A stretch of DNA of 64,000 nucleotides from JBALVO01 sp036961445. Lineage in GTDB: Bacteria > Pseudomonadota > Gammaproteobacteria > Pseudomonadales > Halieaceae. This document shows positions 43,945 through 53,151 of this stretch, piece by piece. The translations under genes were made by a program, and so were the position numbers. The first letter of the stretch is position 1. The number at the start of each line of letters is the position of its first letter. The stretch covers positions 25,994 through 89,993 of the forward strand of contig JBALVO010000003.1 of the NCBI GenBank assembly GCA_036961445.1, given 5' to 3'. The notes under the pieces are model-generated. The model did no database searches, was not told the origin of the DNA, and worked only from the letters and a program-made list of their open reading frames with translations.

Positions 43945-44499
43945 ATGACAGGCATATTAAAAACGAAACGTTTTATAGTTCGGCCATTTAGAGGGGAGGA
44001 TCTTAAGACCTTTACTAGCTATCGCGCAATCCCGTCTGTCGCACAATTCCAGAGTTGGCAAGACTATACTTATGATGATGCTGTTGCTCTTTATAAAAAT
44101 ATGGACTATGCAAATTTTCCTGTCCAGGGACGCTGGTATCAACTGGCAATTGCAGACAGACATTCTGATACGATTGTTGGCGATCTCGCCGTCTATTTTA
44201 CTGATGATCACCAGGCGGAAATTGGTTTTACAGTAGCGCCGGCGTTTCAGCAAAGCGGAGCCGCTTTCGAAGCAGTGAATGGTTTATTGGATTACCTGTT
44301 TCTCGTACTCAAAAAACATCGTGTCATTGCGGTTACAGATATCAGGAATGTCCCATCATGCCGCCTTCTCGAAAAGACAGGGTTTCGACAAGAGGCGCAT
44401 TATGTAAAAAATATTTTCTTCAAAGGATCCTGGGGAGATGAGTATTTGTATGCAATGCTCGATGAAGATTATAGGCAATCCACGCAGTCGAAAATTTAG
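43945..44499 (+). CDS. GNAT-family N-acetyltransferase (RimJ/RimL type)
   Basis: A 184-residue acetyltransferase. The start TKRFIVRPFRGEDLKTF and the block AEIGFTVAPAFQQSGAAFEAV near residue 95 (acetyl-CoA loop region, partly degenerate from the QxxGxA pattern) are typical, as is the end NVPSCRLLEKTGFRQEAHYVK near residue 137. RimJ/RimL relatives acetylate ribosomal proteins or small molecules such as antibiotics; the substrate here is unknown. Its DNA is noticeably richer in A and T than its neighbours, which suggests recent acquisition. Confidence 0.85.
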   Translation: MTGILKTKRFIVRPFRGEDLKTFTSYRAIPSVAQFQSWQDYTYDDAVALYKNMDYANFPVQGRWYQLAIADRHSDTIVGDLAVYFTDDHQAEIGFTVAPAFQQSGAAFEAVNGLLDYLFLVLKKHRVIAVTDIRNVPSCRLLEKTGFRQEAHYVKNIFFKGSWGDEYLYAMLDEDYRQSTQSKI

Positions 44500-44658
44500 G
44501 ATACTCAAAGCCAATCATCTGCAATCGGCTGAAGGTCAGCACTGTCTCCCTGATTGAACTCCACGTATTAGTTCGTGTTTCGTCGAAAAAATGGATTGTC
44601 TGTGCCTCTCCGATAGATCAACATAGCGGCAGTTATTTCCCCAGCGGAAGAAGTACTG

Positions 44659-46167
44659 ATGAATAAACACATCTCGCCTGACAACCCAGGCAGCTCCTGG
44701 GCAAAGGAAGGCCGCCAGCCGCGCATTGCGATTATTGGTGCAGGCTTTTCAGGCATGGCTGCGATTATCAAGCTGCGCGAGGCTGGCTATACAGACATTA
44801 GCTGTTTTGAGAAGGCTGATGGGCTGGGTGGGACCTGGCGCGACAACACTTACCCCGGCCTGTCCTGCGATGTACCGTCGCACTGGTATTCTTATTCGTT
44901 TGAACCCAATCCCGACTGGTCGCACCGCTTTTCTTACGGCCCAGAGATTCGGGCCTATCAGCAACGGGTCGCCAGCAAGCACGAACTGGAGAAGGTCATA
45001 CAGTTTTCAAACGGCGTGACAGAGTTGCGCTACCTGGGGCCCACATGGCTGGTGAAGAGCGAGCGGGGAGGGGAGCAGCTGTTTGATTTTGTGGTGGCAG
45101 CTACCGGGATACTCGTCCACCCCGCTTATCCGGAGATACCCGGGCTGGATAATTTTAAAGGCGAGAGCTTTCATTCTGCGCGCTGGAATCAATCCATCGA
45201 TCTAAAAGGAAAGCGTATTGGGGTCATAGGCACGGGTTCCACTGCGTGTCAGATCGTCGGGGCTATCGCGGCCGACGCCGGACATCTGGATGTCTACCAG
45301 CGAACACCGCACTGGATAATGCCATTACCGCAAACGGCGTACTCCAGTTTATGGCAGTCCATATTGCGCACTTTCCCCTCGCTAATGCTGTTTATCCGCA
45401 ACATGATGCGTAAGCGAATCGAAGGGTCGTTCGGTGAAGCAACCCTTGGCAACGTTAAACAGCAGCGCAAGATTGAAAACGCCTGTCTCAAGCACCTGAA
45501 GCAGCAGGTTCCCGACCCAAACCTGCGTGCCAGACTGACGCCCGACTACAAGGCGACGTGTAAGCGACTGATTCTTTGCTCCGAGTACTATCCGGCACTG
45601 ATGCGAGACAATGTCGATCTGGTTACAGACAACATTTCCGCTATAGAAACCACCGGTGTTCGTACGCATGATGGTACGCTGCACGAAACAGATGTATTGG
45701 TATTCGCTACCGGCTTTCAGGTGAATGATTTTATTCTGCCTACCGAAGTTTACGGTGAGGACGGTCTTAGCCTGCGCGATTTCTGGAGTGGGCTGCCACG
45801 TGCTCATCGCGCCATGACATTCCCGGGTTTTCCTAACTTCTTGATGCTGGAAGGCCCCACCGGGGTGTTCGGCAATACCTGCCTGATTGATGTCACGGAG
45901 CACCAGATTAATTACCTGATTAAGTACATCAGCAAGATTCGCGATGACAAGCTGGACGCAGTCGCGCCTACAAGAGAGGCCTTTGATGCCTATAATCAAA
46001 AAATGGCAGAAGCGATTGTCACCTCCACCTGGGCCACTGGCGGCTGTGACAGCTGGTATCTTGATAAATCCGGTAAGCCCAACATCTATCCATGGATGCC
46101 GGATGTCTACCGCGAAGAAATGAAGAACGTGGATTTCACAGAGTACCGGTTGATAGAAACAGCCTAG
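44659..46167 (+). CDS. Flavin-containing (Baeyer-Villiger type) monooxygenase
   Basis: A 502-residue cytoplasmic FAD/NADPH monooxygenase. The FAD motif is IAIIGAGFSGMAAIIKLREA near residue 23, the NADPH motif GVIGTGSTACQIVGAIAA near residue 190, and between them lies the Baeyer-Villiger fingerprint FKGESFHSARWN near residue 168 (with Asn at the last position, where Pro or Asp is usual). WRDNTYPGLSCDVPSHWYSYSF near residue 60 is also characteristic. Such enzymes turn ketones into esters or oxidise heteroatoms. The downstream Nudix lipoprotein gene is 101 bp away. Confidence 0.9.
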   Translation: MNKHISPDNPGSSWAKEGRQPRIAIIGAGFSGMAAIIKLREAGYTDISCFEKADGLGGTWRDNTYPGLSCDVPSHWYSYSFEPNPDWSHRFSYGPEIRAYQQRVASKHELEKVIQFSNGVTELRYLGPTWLVKSERGGEQLFDFVVAATGILVHPAYPEIPGLDNFKGESFHSARWNQSIDLKGKRIGVIGTGSTACQIVGAIAADAGHLDVYQRTPHWIMPLPQTAYSSLWQSILRTFPSLMLFIRNMMRKRIEGSFGEATLGNVKQQRKIENACLKHLKQQVPDPNLRARLTPDYKATCKRLILCSEYYPALMRDNVDLVTDNISAIETTGVRTHDGTLHETDVLVFATGFQVNDFILPTEVYGEDGLSLRDFWSGLPRAHRAMTFPGFPNFLMLEGPTGVFGNTCLIDVTEHQINYLIKYISKIRDDKLDAVAPTREAFDAYNQKMAEAIVTSTWATGGCDSWYLDKSGKPNIYPWMPDVYREEMKNVDFTEYRLIETA

Positions 46168-46268
46168 GCGGGTGTAATGGCCTGGGTTCCGGTTGCAGGC
46201 AACAGCTTTTACTGCCGCGGATAACAAACCTTCCTCGGCAGCAACCAGAAGAACAGGAGGATTGAGGC

Positions 46269-46760
46269 GTGGCAATCGACCGTATATCCCGGGTGCCGGT
46301 GCTTGCGGTACTGCTCCTGGCGTTGGTGGCCTGTTCAGATCAGGCGAGTACCTGCCCTTTCACCGGAAAAGGTAACGAGGCACTCAGTGCGGGATGTTTT
46401 TCTGCTTCCGCGGACGGGCTGCTGTTGGTCCAGGGTCTGAACGGTAAAGTCAGTGTGCCAGGCGGCAGTAGCAAGCCGGGGGAATCCGCCCAATGCACGG
46501 CATTCAGGGAGACCTGGGAAGAAACGGGCCTGCGCTTGCAACCCGGGGAATTGCTACAGGTCTTTCATACGGGGTTTCACTTGTATCGCTGTGAGCGCAA
46601 CGCACTGTCCGGCGACATTAAGCCACACCAGCGTTTTGAGGTGCGCGACGCCTTTTACCTGGCCGTTGATCAGTTTGACCGCTATGACTGGCGCTACGAA
46701 GAACAACAGGCGCTGATGAAGGCTCTGTTGGAGGATGTCACTCGCACGGTACCCCACTAG
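46269..46760 (+). CDS. Nudix hydrolase with a lipoprotein signal
   Basis: A 163-residue protein starting at GTG (46269), with an AGGAGG site about 10 nt upstream. Residues 1-22 form a lipoprotein signal (VPVLAVLLLALVAC, cysteine at residue 22), so the product should be anchored outside the cytoplasm. Residues 66-88 contain a complete Nudix box (GSSKPGESAQCTAFRETWEE followed by TGL). Nudix enzymes nearly always act on nucleotide substrates in the cytoplasm, so this location is odd. The mature part also has several cysteines. It converges on the TonB-dependent receptor gene. Confidence 0.82.
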   Translation: MAIDRISRVPVLAVLLLALVACSDQASTCPFTGKGNEALSAGCFSASADGLLLVQGLNGKVSVPGGSSKPGESAQCTAFRETWEETGLRLQPGELLQVFHTGFHLYRCERNALSGDIKPHQRFEVRDAFYLAVDQFDRYDWRYEEQQALMKALLEDVTRTVPH

Positions 46761-46821
46761 AGGGCACTGACAGTGCCACCGCCATTCATGCCTGCCGGCA
46801 AGTTAGCCAAAAAAAAGGCGC

Positions 46822-46853
46822 AAAAAAAAGGCCAGACCCGCAGGTCTGACCTT
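46822..46853 (-). terminator. Intrinsic terminator of the TonB-dependent receptor gene
   Basis: Read leftward, AAGGTCAGACC (46853-46843), the loop TGCG and GGTCTGGCCTT form an 11-bp stem with one mismatch, followed by a run of eight T residues in total. It is 21 bp beyond the receptor stop codon. The same hairpin also faces the Nudix lipoprotein gene on the other strand, but without a T-tract. Confidence 0.88.
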
Positions 46854-46874
46854 ATTCCAGTCGTGGTGAGCCGC

Positions 46875-49517
46875 CTACAGCGAGTACTTGGCCCGCACGT
46901 AGAACATGCGACCGCGAGGGTCATGGTGCTTGGGGTCGTAGCTGAAGTTAGCCGCGTCATAAACCACCGAAGGATCTTCATCGAAGACATTTTTGACGCC
47001 CAGGGTAATCACTGCCTGGCTTTCGTCAAATTCCAGATTGTAGGCGTATTGCAAGTCCACCGTGGTCCAGTCATCGATATCCTGGCTGGCACTTTCGGGC
47101 ACGGCCCGTGTGGTCTCGTAACTATCAACATAAAAGGCCATTACCGATGCCGAGTGGTTTCCCATCAGCCAATCCAGCGACACATTAAGCTTGGTCTCTG
47201 GAATAGATCGGGCAAAGTTGTTGTAGTTGAAATAACCCGCTACGTCCTGGGTGCCGGAGGCTGTCGGAATTTCATACGACAGGAAATACGTGCCGGTAAA
47301 GTGCAGGCCAAAATCTCCCAGTGAGTTGGTCGGCATTGCCAGATTGGCGGTCAAATCCAGACCATCTGTATCGACACTGGCAGCATTAAAGTAGTTGGCG
47401 TTGACGCCAACCAGTTGGCTGTTGTCACCGGCGAGACGGATAATATCGGGGCCATTCACATCGTCCTGTAACTTACCCTGTGCGCTTTCAATGGTAATGA
47501 CGTCGTCGTACTCGAAGCGCCAATAGTCCAGTCGCATATCAAAGGTATCGATTGGGTTCCAGATAGCACCGATGTTGTAGTTGGTGGACGTTTCCGTATC
47601 GAGGTCCAGGCTGCCCCGCGAGTTAACTCTTACAAATACCGTACTGCCCTTGGGTGTGCCATCCGGATTGAAATCCTGCAGGCCTTGCAAGGAACCATCC
47701 TGAGCGTAAAACTGGGCAAGTGACGGCTCACGGAAGGCGGTTGAGGCAGAAGCACGCAGCACCAGTGATTCCAGCGCCTGCCAGCGTACAGAGAGCTTGG
47801 GGTCGACACTTTCATCCGTATCCAGGTGCTCGTAACGCGCCGCCAGGTTTACGTCCAGGCTGTCGGTGATGGGCATTTGAATCTCGGCAAAAAAGGCATA
47901 AGACTGCCTGTCTTCGTCAGTGGGTCGACCCCCGACCAGAAAGATCAGGTCAACCGGAGTAGCGTTCCCCGTGGCAGGGTCTATGCCCTGGGTGTAGATC
48001 GCGTTGCGATCCTCTTTATAGGATTCATCGCGATACTGGCCACCGGCGGCAAAACCGACGGCACCACCACCCATCTCAAAGAGAGCGCCGGTGGTTACAA
48101 AGTCGAGCACAGTCAGTTCAGTTTCTCGGTCGGTCTTGGCAATGGTGGAGATATAATCAATCAACTCCGGGCTGTTGACCGAAGAATCGAAGACGCTGAA
48201 GGTCTCGTCACCACTAGGGCCGCCAACGCCAGCGATGCCGTCGTTCAACCTGGAGCTGATCGTATCCGGTTGCTCAACGTGACGCTCGTTCTTGCTATAG
48301 GCGACAGATCCATTCCAGGACCAATTGTCATTAAAAGCGCCTTCCAGGTCTAATACCGCGCGGGTGGTCTGGTTGTCTCGTTTGGCATCTGGCGAGGCGA
48401 AATCGGAGCCTAGGGGCCTACCAAACCACACCACCGGCACGTTGAAGGGGCTGCCTGCCTGGCCGGGCAAAATGACTGGAAACGCCAGGTTGGGATAAGA
48501 GGGTGATTGCGGATTGTCTTTTACGTCATGATCGGTGTAGCCCAATTCCGCAGTAAGCGACAGAGTATCGGAAAACTCGTGAGAAAAGTTACCATAGATC
48601 TGATTGCGCTCTTCCTCATTGATAATATTAAAGCGCGGGCCGTAGAAAAACCCACAGAGCTCGCCGGAAGGCTGCGGAATCAATACTCCGGCGTTGGCCG
48701 TACAGTTTGGATCGGGAACACGTTCACCCGGTGAATAGGTGCCGGCGTAATCGCCCCCGGTAACGGTGTCGGGCGCCAACATTATAAAAGATCGGCCGAG
48801 ACCACTGATAGCGTTGTCTACCAGGTACGGACGGTCGGCCGCGCTCAACGGATCCTGGCGCAATATTGCACCGGCAATCACTGCCCGGGTTTTTTCGTTG
48901 CCAAAGCCCCACAAAAAACTCGCCTCGGTGGAATCCTGATTGTCATTGTCAGTGGCTTCATAGCCACCCGAAATCTCAAAGCCTTCAAAATTGTCGCGCA
49001 GGATATAGTTCACTACGCCAGCAACGGCATCGGATCCGTAGGCCGTTGTGGCACCTTCTTTAAGGATTTCTATGCGTTCCAGTGCAGCCACCGGAATCGT
49101 GCTGGTATCGACAAATACGCTACCGTCGTTGGCGCGGGTAGCGGCAATGGTCTGGCGTTTGCCGTTGATCAAAACCAATGTAGAGCTTAAGCCCAGGCCG
49201 CGTAAGTTGACATTGCTGGTGCCCTGGGTTTCTCCCGAGGTAAATGAATCCGCCTGATTCTCGGAGCCTGAGTTGACACTGAGCTTGGCGGTAATTTCGC
49301 CGACGGTGAAAGCGCCACTGCGATTAATATAGTCATTGTCGATGACGTCTACCGGCGATGCTGCATCAGACGGGGAACCTTTAATATAGGAACCCGTGAT
49401 CAACACTTCTTCCATCTCCTGGGCCATCGACAGCGTAGATATGCCGAAGGTCAAAGGGGCGAGTGCTGTAGCGATCGCAGTGCGCTTGAATCCGTGAAGA
49501 AGTCGTTTTTTGTTCAT
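46875..49517 (-). CDS. TonB-dependent outer-membrane receptor
   Basis: An 880-residue receptor. A signal peptide ends at SMAQ, followed by EMEEVLITGSYIKG, a TonB-box-like and plug start. The plug continues as NVNLRGLGLSSTLVLINGKRQ near residue 110 and GSDAVAGVVNYIL near residue 160. The rest is a 22-strand beta-barrel ending in FYVRAKYSL. Sequences such as DSTEASFLWGFGNEKTR and the plug type are like receptors for plant or algal oligosaccharides and other organics in marine gammaproteobacteria; the substrate cannot be read. The ATG at 49517 starts MNKKRLLHGFKR; an upstream ATG at 49559 is less likely. No TonB-ExbBD genes are nearby. Confidence 0.92.
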   Translation of the reverse strand: MNKKRLLHGFKRTAIATALAPLTFGISTLSMAQEMEEVLITGSYIKGSPSDAASPVDVIDNDYINRSGAFTVGEITAKLSVNSGSENQADSFTSGETQGTSNVNLRGLGLSSTLVLINGKRQTIAATRANDGSVFVDTSTIPVAALERIEILKEGATTAYGSDAVAGVVNYILRDNFEGFEISGGYEATDNDNQDSTEASFLWGFGNEKTRAVIAGAILRQDPLSAADRPYLVDNAISGLGRSFIMLAPDTVTGGDYAGTYSPGERVPDPNCTANAGVLIPQPSGELCGFFYGPRFNIINEEERNQIYGNFSHEFSDTLSLTAELGYTDHDVKDNPQSPSYPNLAFPVILPGQAGSPFNVPVVWFGRPLGSDFASPDAKRDNQTTRAVLDLEGAFNDNWSWNGSVAYSKNERHVEQPDTISSRLNDGIAGVGGPSGDETFSVFDSSVNSPELIDYISTIAKTDRETELTVLDFVTTGALFEMGGGAVGFAAGGQYRDESYKEDRNAIYTQGIDPATGNATPVDLIFLVGGRPTDEDRQSYAFFAEIQMPITDSLDVNLAARYEHLDTDESVDPKLSVRWQALESLVLRASASTAFREPSLAQFYAQDGSLQGLQDFNPDGTPKGSTVFVRVNSRGSLDLDTETSTNYNIGAIWNPIDTFDMRLDYWRFEYDDVITIESAQGKLQDDVNGPDIIRLAGDNSQLVGVNANYFNAASVDTDGLDLTANLAMPTNSLGDFGLHFTGTYFLSYEIPTASGTQDVAGYFNYNNFARSIPETKLNVSLDWLMGNHSASVMAFYVDSYETTRAVPESASQDIDDWTTVDLQYAYNLEFDESQAVITLGVKNVFDEDPSVVYDAANFSYDPKHHDPRGRMFYVRAKYSL

Positions 49518-49916
49518 ATTTTCATTGCCTTTGGTGTGGCTCTTATACCAATCTGGCAAGGGCGGATGGCCCGGTGCCGGTGTGTATATCGGCCTTATTA
49601 GATTCGTTACTGTTATCGTTATATTTTAGGTACCACTGCGCGCTGTAGCTAGTTGCCGCAACAGAGTGCCTAGACACTTTATATTGCAAATTTTTGCATA
49701 TCAAGGGATATATGCGATATTTCACCTCAAGGTGCCGTCGAGATTAAGGTTTGGCAGTTTCGTTATAACAGCGGACATCATAGTCGTCGTATCGTTATAA
49801 CAGCGGTTTTGGCAGAAGGAGGTTTCTTTCAGAATTACTCAACGGTAGCAGCAGTGGTGAGCGGCCGGGGCGAAAAGTCGCGTCCGGCCTCTTACCTGTC
49901 TCAGGTCCAGTGGGGT
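49518..49916. other. Promoter region of the TonB-dependent receptor
   Basis: This 399-bp gap between same-strand genes has no gene. It contains two copies of TCGTTATAACAGCGG (49760-49774 and 49792-49806) and a hairpin-forming GGCCGG / CCGGCC pair at 49863-49889 just beyond the upstream hydrolase gene, possibly its terminator, without a T-tract. Confidence 0.55.
49760..49806. promoter_or_regulatory. Duplicated palindromic motif upstream of the TonB-dependent receptor
   Basis: Two identical 15-mers, each containing the palindrome GTTATAAC, are spaced 32 bp apart (about three helical turns) and are flanked outside by TTTGGCAG on both sides. The arrangement suggests a pair of binding sites for a dimeric regulator of the receptor gene. 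The regulator is unknown. Confidence 0.45.
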
Positions 49917-51188
49917 CTATTTGAATATGGGCTCAAAATCGGTGCCGTACATCTGATTGATTTCATCGTAGAGAGGTTGCGTCACCTCTGGAAAGGCCAG
50001 TGCGCCTGACTTGGTAAAGTCAGAGAAGTTGATAGAGGACTTGGTATCGGGGGCCTTTTTGGGGATTGTCGCTGGGCTTGGCCAAATATCTTCATCAATG
50101 GCAGAAATCCGAATCCGAATATCGTCTTTGGTAACATTGAACACCATATAATCCGAAGCCAAAGCGAGGGGGCCGTCATAGGTTTTTCTAACTCGATCGC
50201 GGACCTCAGGCTCAGTGTCGAAATCGTTATAGAAGTGGTAGCCGACCGCCAGCCGCGGCTCTACCAGCGACATAACCTTGCCGAATTGCTCCGGAGACGT
50301 ATGCCCCTGCGTACCGACGTTCAGTGCCTCCTGAGGCGCGAATCCCTGTTTTGTCACCAGCAAGGTCGGCGGTAAAAAGCATTCATGCACCGCAACGTCA
50401 GCTCCCTTGGCGTGTTCGACATACCATTTGTTCGGAAACGTATCGCTACCATACACAAAGGTGAGTCCGTTCCACTCCAGAATAAAACTAACCGCTCCAT
50501 CCAGCCCATGTACCGCTGGAATACTGCGTACGGTGACGCCATTTTCGTCATAAATGACCTTGTTTACACCGTCGAACGGAAATTCATTAATCTCCAGCTC
50601 GCCGCCGCGAAAATCGATAACACCCGAACGGGTGCCGATATCCCAGATATACATATCCTTCATATGTTGCATAGATGCCGCGGTGCCGTACTCCGGAGTT
50701 TTCCCGCTTGGCCCCCATATTCGTAATGGAACCAATCGGTTCATCACCGTGCCGCCCAGCCATAGCGAGGGGAGATCGCCCATGTGGTCTACATGAAGGT
50801 GGCCAATAAATACTTTGTTCAGATAGTCGTAGGGAATTTTTTGCGCCGCAAGTCGCTCCATGCACCCTGATCCAATATCAAACAGGAATTTGTCGCCGTT
50901 CCCCAGTTCGGCCAGCCAGCACGCGGCAGCCTGCTTGGGTCTCGCACTCGGCATGCCCGTGCCCAGTGCGACAATCCGCATTTCATCGGGAGCAATTGCT
51001 TCAGTCCCCGGATAATACACATCAAGTTCGGAGATCACCCCGGTTGGAGTTCTCACGCCTGCAGCCAGCGGGTCTGGCCGCGAGCTTTTCTGTGCTGCAG
51101 CATCCGTAGCGGAGATCAACAGACCGCCAACTACAGCGAAAATTAAAGCCACTGCTGCGACAGGTAAAGTACGTGCGTGATTTTTCAT
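49917..51188 (-). CDS. Secreted metallo-beta-lactamase-fold hydrolase (GntH-like)
   Basis: A 423-residue exported metallo-hydrolase. A signal peptide covers residues 1-33 (VALIFAVVGGLLISATDAAAQ). The metal-binding motif HLHVDHMGD is near residue 130, with later ligands in PAVHGLDG, YGSDTFP and GYHFYND. ALGTGMPSARPKQAA near residue 74 is typical of the group that databases name after guanitoxin protein GntH. No other guanitoxin genes are present, so that name should not be read as function. The ATG at 51188 follows an AGGGGAA site. It is divergent from the 51436 operon. Confidence 0.83.
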   Translation of the reverse strand: MKNHARTLPVAAVALIFAVVGGLLISATDAAAQKSSRPDPLAAGVRTPTGVISELDVYYPGTEAIAPDEMRIVALGTGMPSARPKQAAACWLAELGNGDKFLFDIGSGCMERLAAQKIPYDYLNKVFIGHLHVDHMGDLPSLWLGGTVMNRLVPLRIWGPSGKTPEYGTAASMQHMKDMYIWDIGTRSGVIDFRGGELEINEFPFDGVNKVIYDENGVTVRSIPAVHGLDGAVSFILEWNGLTFVYGSDTFPNKWYVEHAKGADVAVHECFLPPTLLVTKQGFAPQEALNVGTQGHTSPEQFGKVMSLVEPRLAVGYHFYNDFDTEPEVRDRVRKTYDGPLALASDYMVFNVTKDDIRIRISAIDEDIWPSPATIPKKAPDTKSSINFSDFTKSGALAFPEVTQPLYDEINQMYGTDFEPIFK

Positions 51189-51435
51189 ATTATTCCCCTG
51201 AGAATTACGCATGATTGGAATTTTCTCTCCATAGACTGCCGAATCCAGCCTTCTCTGTCAATTTCCACCCGCCGCAGGCGCGCTTACTCTGACTTGGAGT
51301 GCCACGATAATATTCGTTGCTCGTGTGGTTTTTAACTGAAGTTTGCGCGGTGGGAGTAATAGCCGATCGTTTTAGCCTGTTCCCGAGGCAGTCCACTATG
51401 CTACATTCTACGCTTTCCCGTATGGTGCCTCAGTA

Positions 51436-53148
51436 ATGAATCCACTCGCCGGTCTGGCACTGTTGTGCGGCCTTCTTTTTACACATCTTGTCGCCGCCGA
51501 CGCCCTGATCCGCTCAGAGGCGATGTTCGCCAAAACCATTGCCGAAATTTACGTTGAAGAGGCCGGCATCAGGGTCGAACTGGAAGTTGGTCTGGACGAT
51601 ATCGGCTCGTTTCGCAACCTGTTGCCCGACGCTATTTATGAGGGTATGGATTTCCCTTCGAGACCCTACGCGGAACGCCTCGCTGAATTCTTTGCCAGTG
51701 ACCTGGTAATTGCAGGTGACCAGGTCATGTTGCCGGGCGAGTTACGCGCAATCGCCCCGCGTACGCGTATCGTGCGCGACAACGTAACGGGGGAGGAGCT
51801 CCCCGTGGTGGAAGACGACGCCGAAACGGTAGTGGCCGCAGAGCTTTTTTATCCCTTTGTCTCGGGCCGACCCGCTAGCCTGGCATTCAGCCCACCGCTA
51901 CAATTTGGCATGGTCAGCATCGGGTTTGTTGTTTACCACAACACCGTAGCGGTTAATGATTTTCGCTACCTGACACGTGGTATGGTGCTCGACCTGGACT
52001 GGGATGACCCCTGGTACAGTACTTTTCGCACCCGTAATATGCGGCGCAGTTATTTTGCACCGATGTCGGGCTTCCTCTACGTCGAACCCTTTGAGGTGCG
52101 CAAGGAAATCATTTTGCGGCCCAAGGACATTCAACGCTGGGTAGATGTTGGGCTGGAAGGTGCCACGGTGATTGCGGCGGATCAGCGTGGTTTGATGCTG
52201 GAAAAAATCGCTGCTTTTCTTATGGATAAGCAGCCGGTTACGATTAACGGCGAACCGGTGTCACCGATTCTGGATAGAGTCAATTTTCTCACCCGGACCC
52301 TGAAAAGCTCGATGGTGGTAGAGCCGGGCATAGACATCAATATCGACAGCGCCGTGGTCGGCGTGATTTTCGTATACCCGACATCTGGCCTCCCTGCGGG
52401 CGCTACCATGACCTGGGACATGTTCGACGAGCGCGTGCAAAAGGTTCCCGCCTCGGCGGTGGATGAGGCAGGGCCTCTGCCAATTTTCCTGGAGCCTGAC
52501 TACGCGGTGCTGGAATGGCAAAACTTTCTCACCAACCCCACCATTCCCGGCCTGGTAGAGTTGGCCGTGCCGCCCTCTACCGTCGCATTATGGCTGTATA
52601 AACTACGCTGGTGGTTTTTGGCAGCGGCGATCATGTTGTTGCTGTTGTGGACACGCGGCAGGCTACCAGTGATGGCTGTTGCTGCTACCGTTGCTTTGCT
52701 ATTGGTGGGCACGTCCTTTGTGGCGGGTCGTCCGCTGGCGCCGCCTGATCAGGCGACCGAGACCGTAGTGAAAGATTTGCTGCGTAACGTCTACCAGGCG
52801 TTTGATTACCGGGAGGAGAGCGCTGTCTACGACACGCTGGAGCGCAGCGTCGGTGGTGACCTGCTCACTGACATCTATCTTGAGACCCGGCGCAGTCTGG
52901 AGTTGACCAATCAGGGCGGCGCACGCGCCAAAGTCAAATCGGTGGAACTGCAGGCCATCGAAATACTGCCGGCCGTTGAGCCGTCTGCGTTTCGCGCCAG
53001 GGCGACATGGAATGTTAATGGCTCCGTGGGCCACTGGGGGCATGTCCATACCCGCAGTAACCAATATCAGGCGGAACTATTGATACAGGCGATCGGCGGG
53101 CGCTGGAAGCTGATCGCTATGAATGTACTGCAAGAGCAGCGCCTCTAA
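51436..53148 (+). CDS. Membrane-anchored periplasmic protein, first gene of an ABC-transport operon, family unknown
   Basis: A 570-residue protein of no recognised family. Residues 1-22 are a signal peptide (LALLCGLLFTHLVAADA). Residues 23-380 form a beta-rich periplasmic domain. Two transmembrane helices follow (LRWWFLAAAIMLLLLW, about 390-406, and VMAVAATVALLLVGTSFVAG, about 412-431). A second periplasmic domain (about 435-570, DLLRNVYQAFDYREESAVYD and later strands) has the helix-then-sheet order of NTF2-like folds. The ABC ATPase gene starts 3 bp after the stop codon. The domain layout suggests a periplasmic partner or scaffold of the transporter; this is inference from gene order. Confidence 0.72.
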   Translation: MNPLAGLALLCGLLFTHLVAADALIRSEAMFAKTIAEIYVEEAGIRVELEVGLDDIGSFRNLLPDAIYEGMDFPSRPYAERLAEFFASDLVIAGDQVMLPGELRAIAPRTRIVRDNVTGEELPVVEDDAETVVAAELFYPFVSGRPASLAFSPPLQFGMVSIGFVVYHNTVAVNDFRYLTRGMVLDLDWDDPWYSTFRTRNMRRSYFAPMSGFLYVEPFEVRKEIILRPKDIQRWVDVGLEGATVIAADQRGLMLEKIAAFLMDKQPVTINGEPVSPILDRVNFLTRTLKSSMVVEPGIDINIDSAVVGVIFVYPTSGLPAGATMTWDMFDERVQKVPASAVDEAGPLPIFLEPDYAVLEWQNFLTNPTIPGLVELAVPPSTVALWLYKLRWWFLAAAIMLLLLWTRGRLPVMAVAATVALLLVGTSFVAGRPLAPPDQATETVVKDLLRNVYQAFDYREESAVYDTLERSVGGDLLTDIYLETRRSLELTNQGGARAKVKSVELQAIEILPAVEPSAFRARATWNVNGSVGHWGHVHTRSNQYQAELLIQAIGGRWKLIAMNVLQEQRL

Positions 53149-53151
53149 GCC

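Noticed and set aside
45382..46275. Long leftward open frame opposite the monooxygenase gene
   Set aside because: Antisense to a gene with clear motifs; it results from the codon bias of the real frame.
49917..51188. Guanitoxin biosynthesis, suggested by the usual database name of this hydrolase family
   Set aside because: No other guanitoxin genes are nearby, and the family is widespread outside producers.
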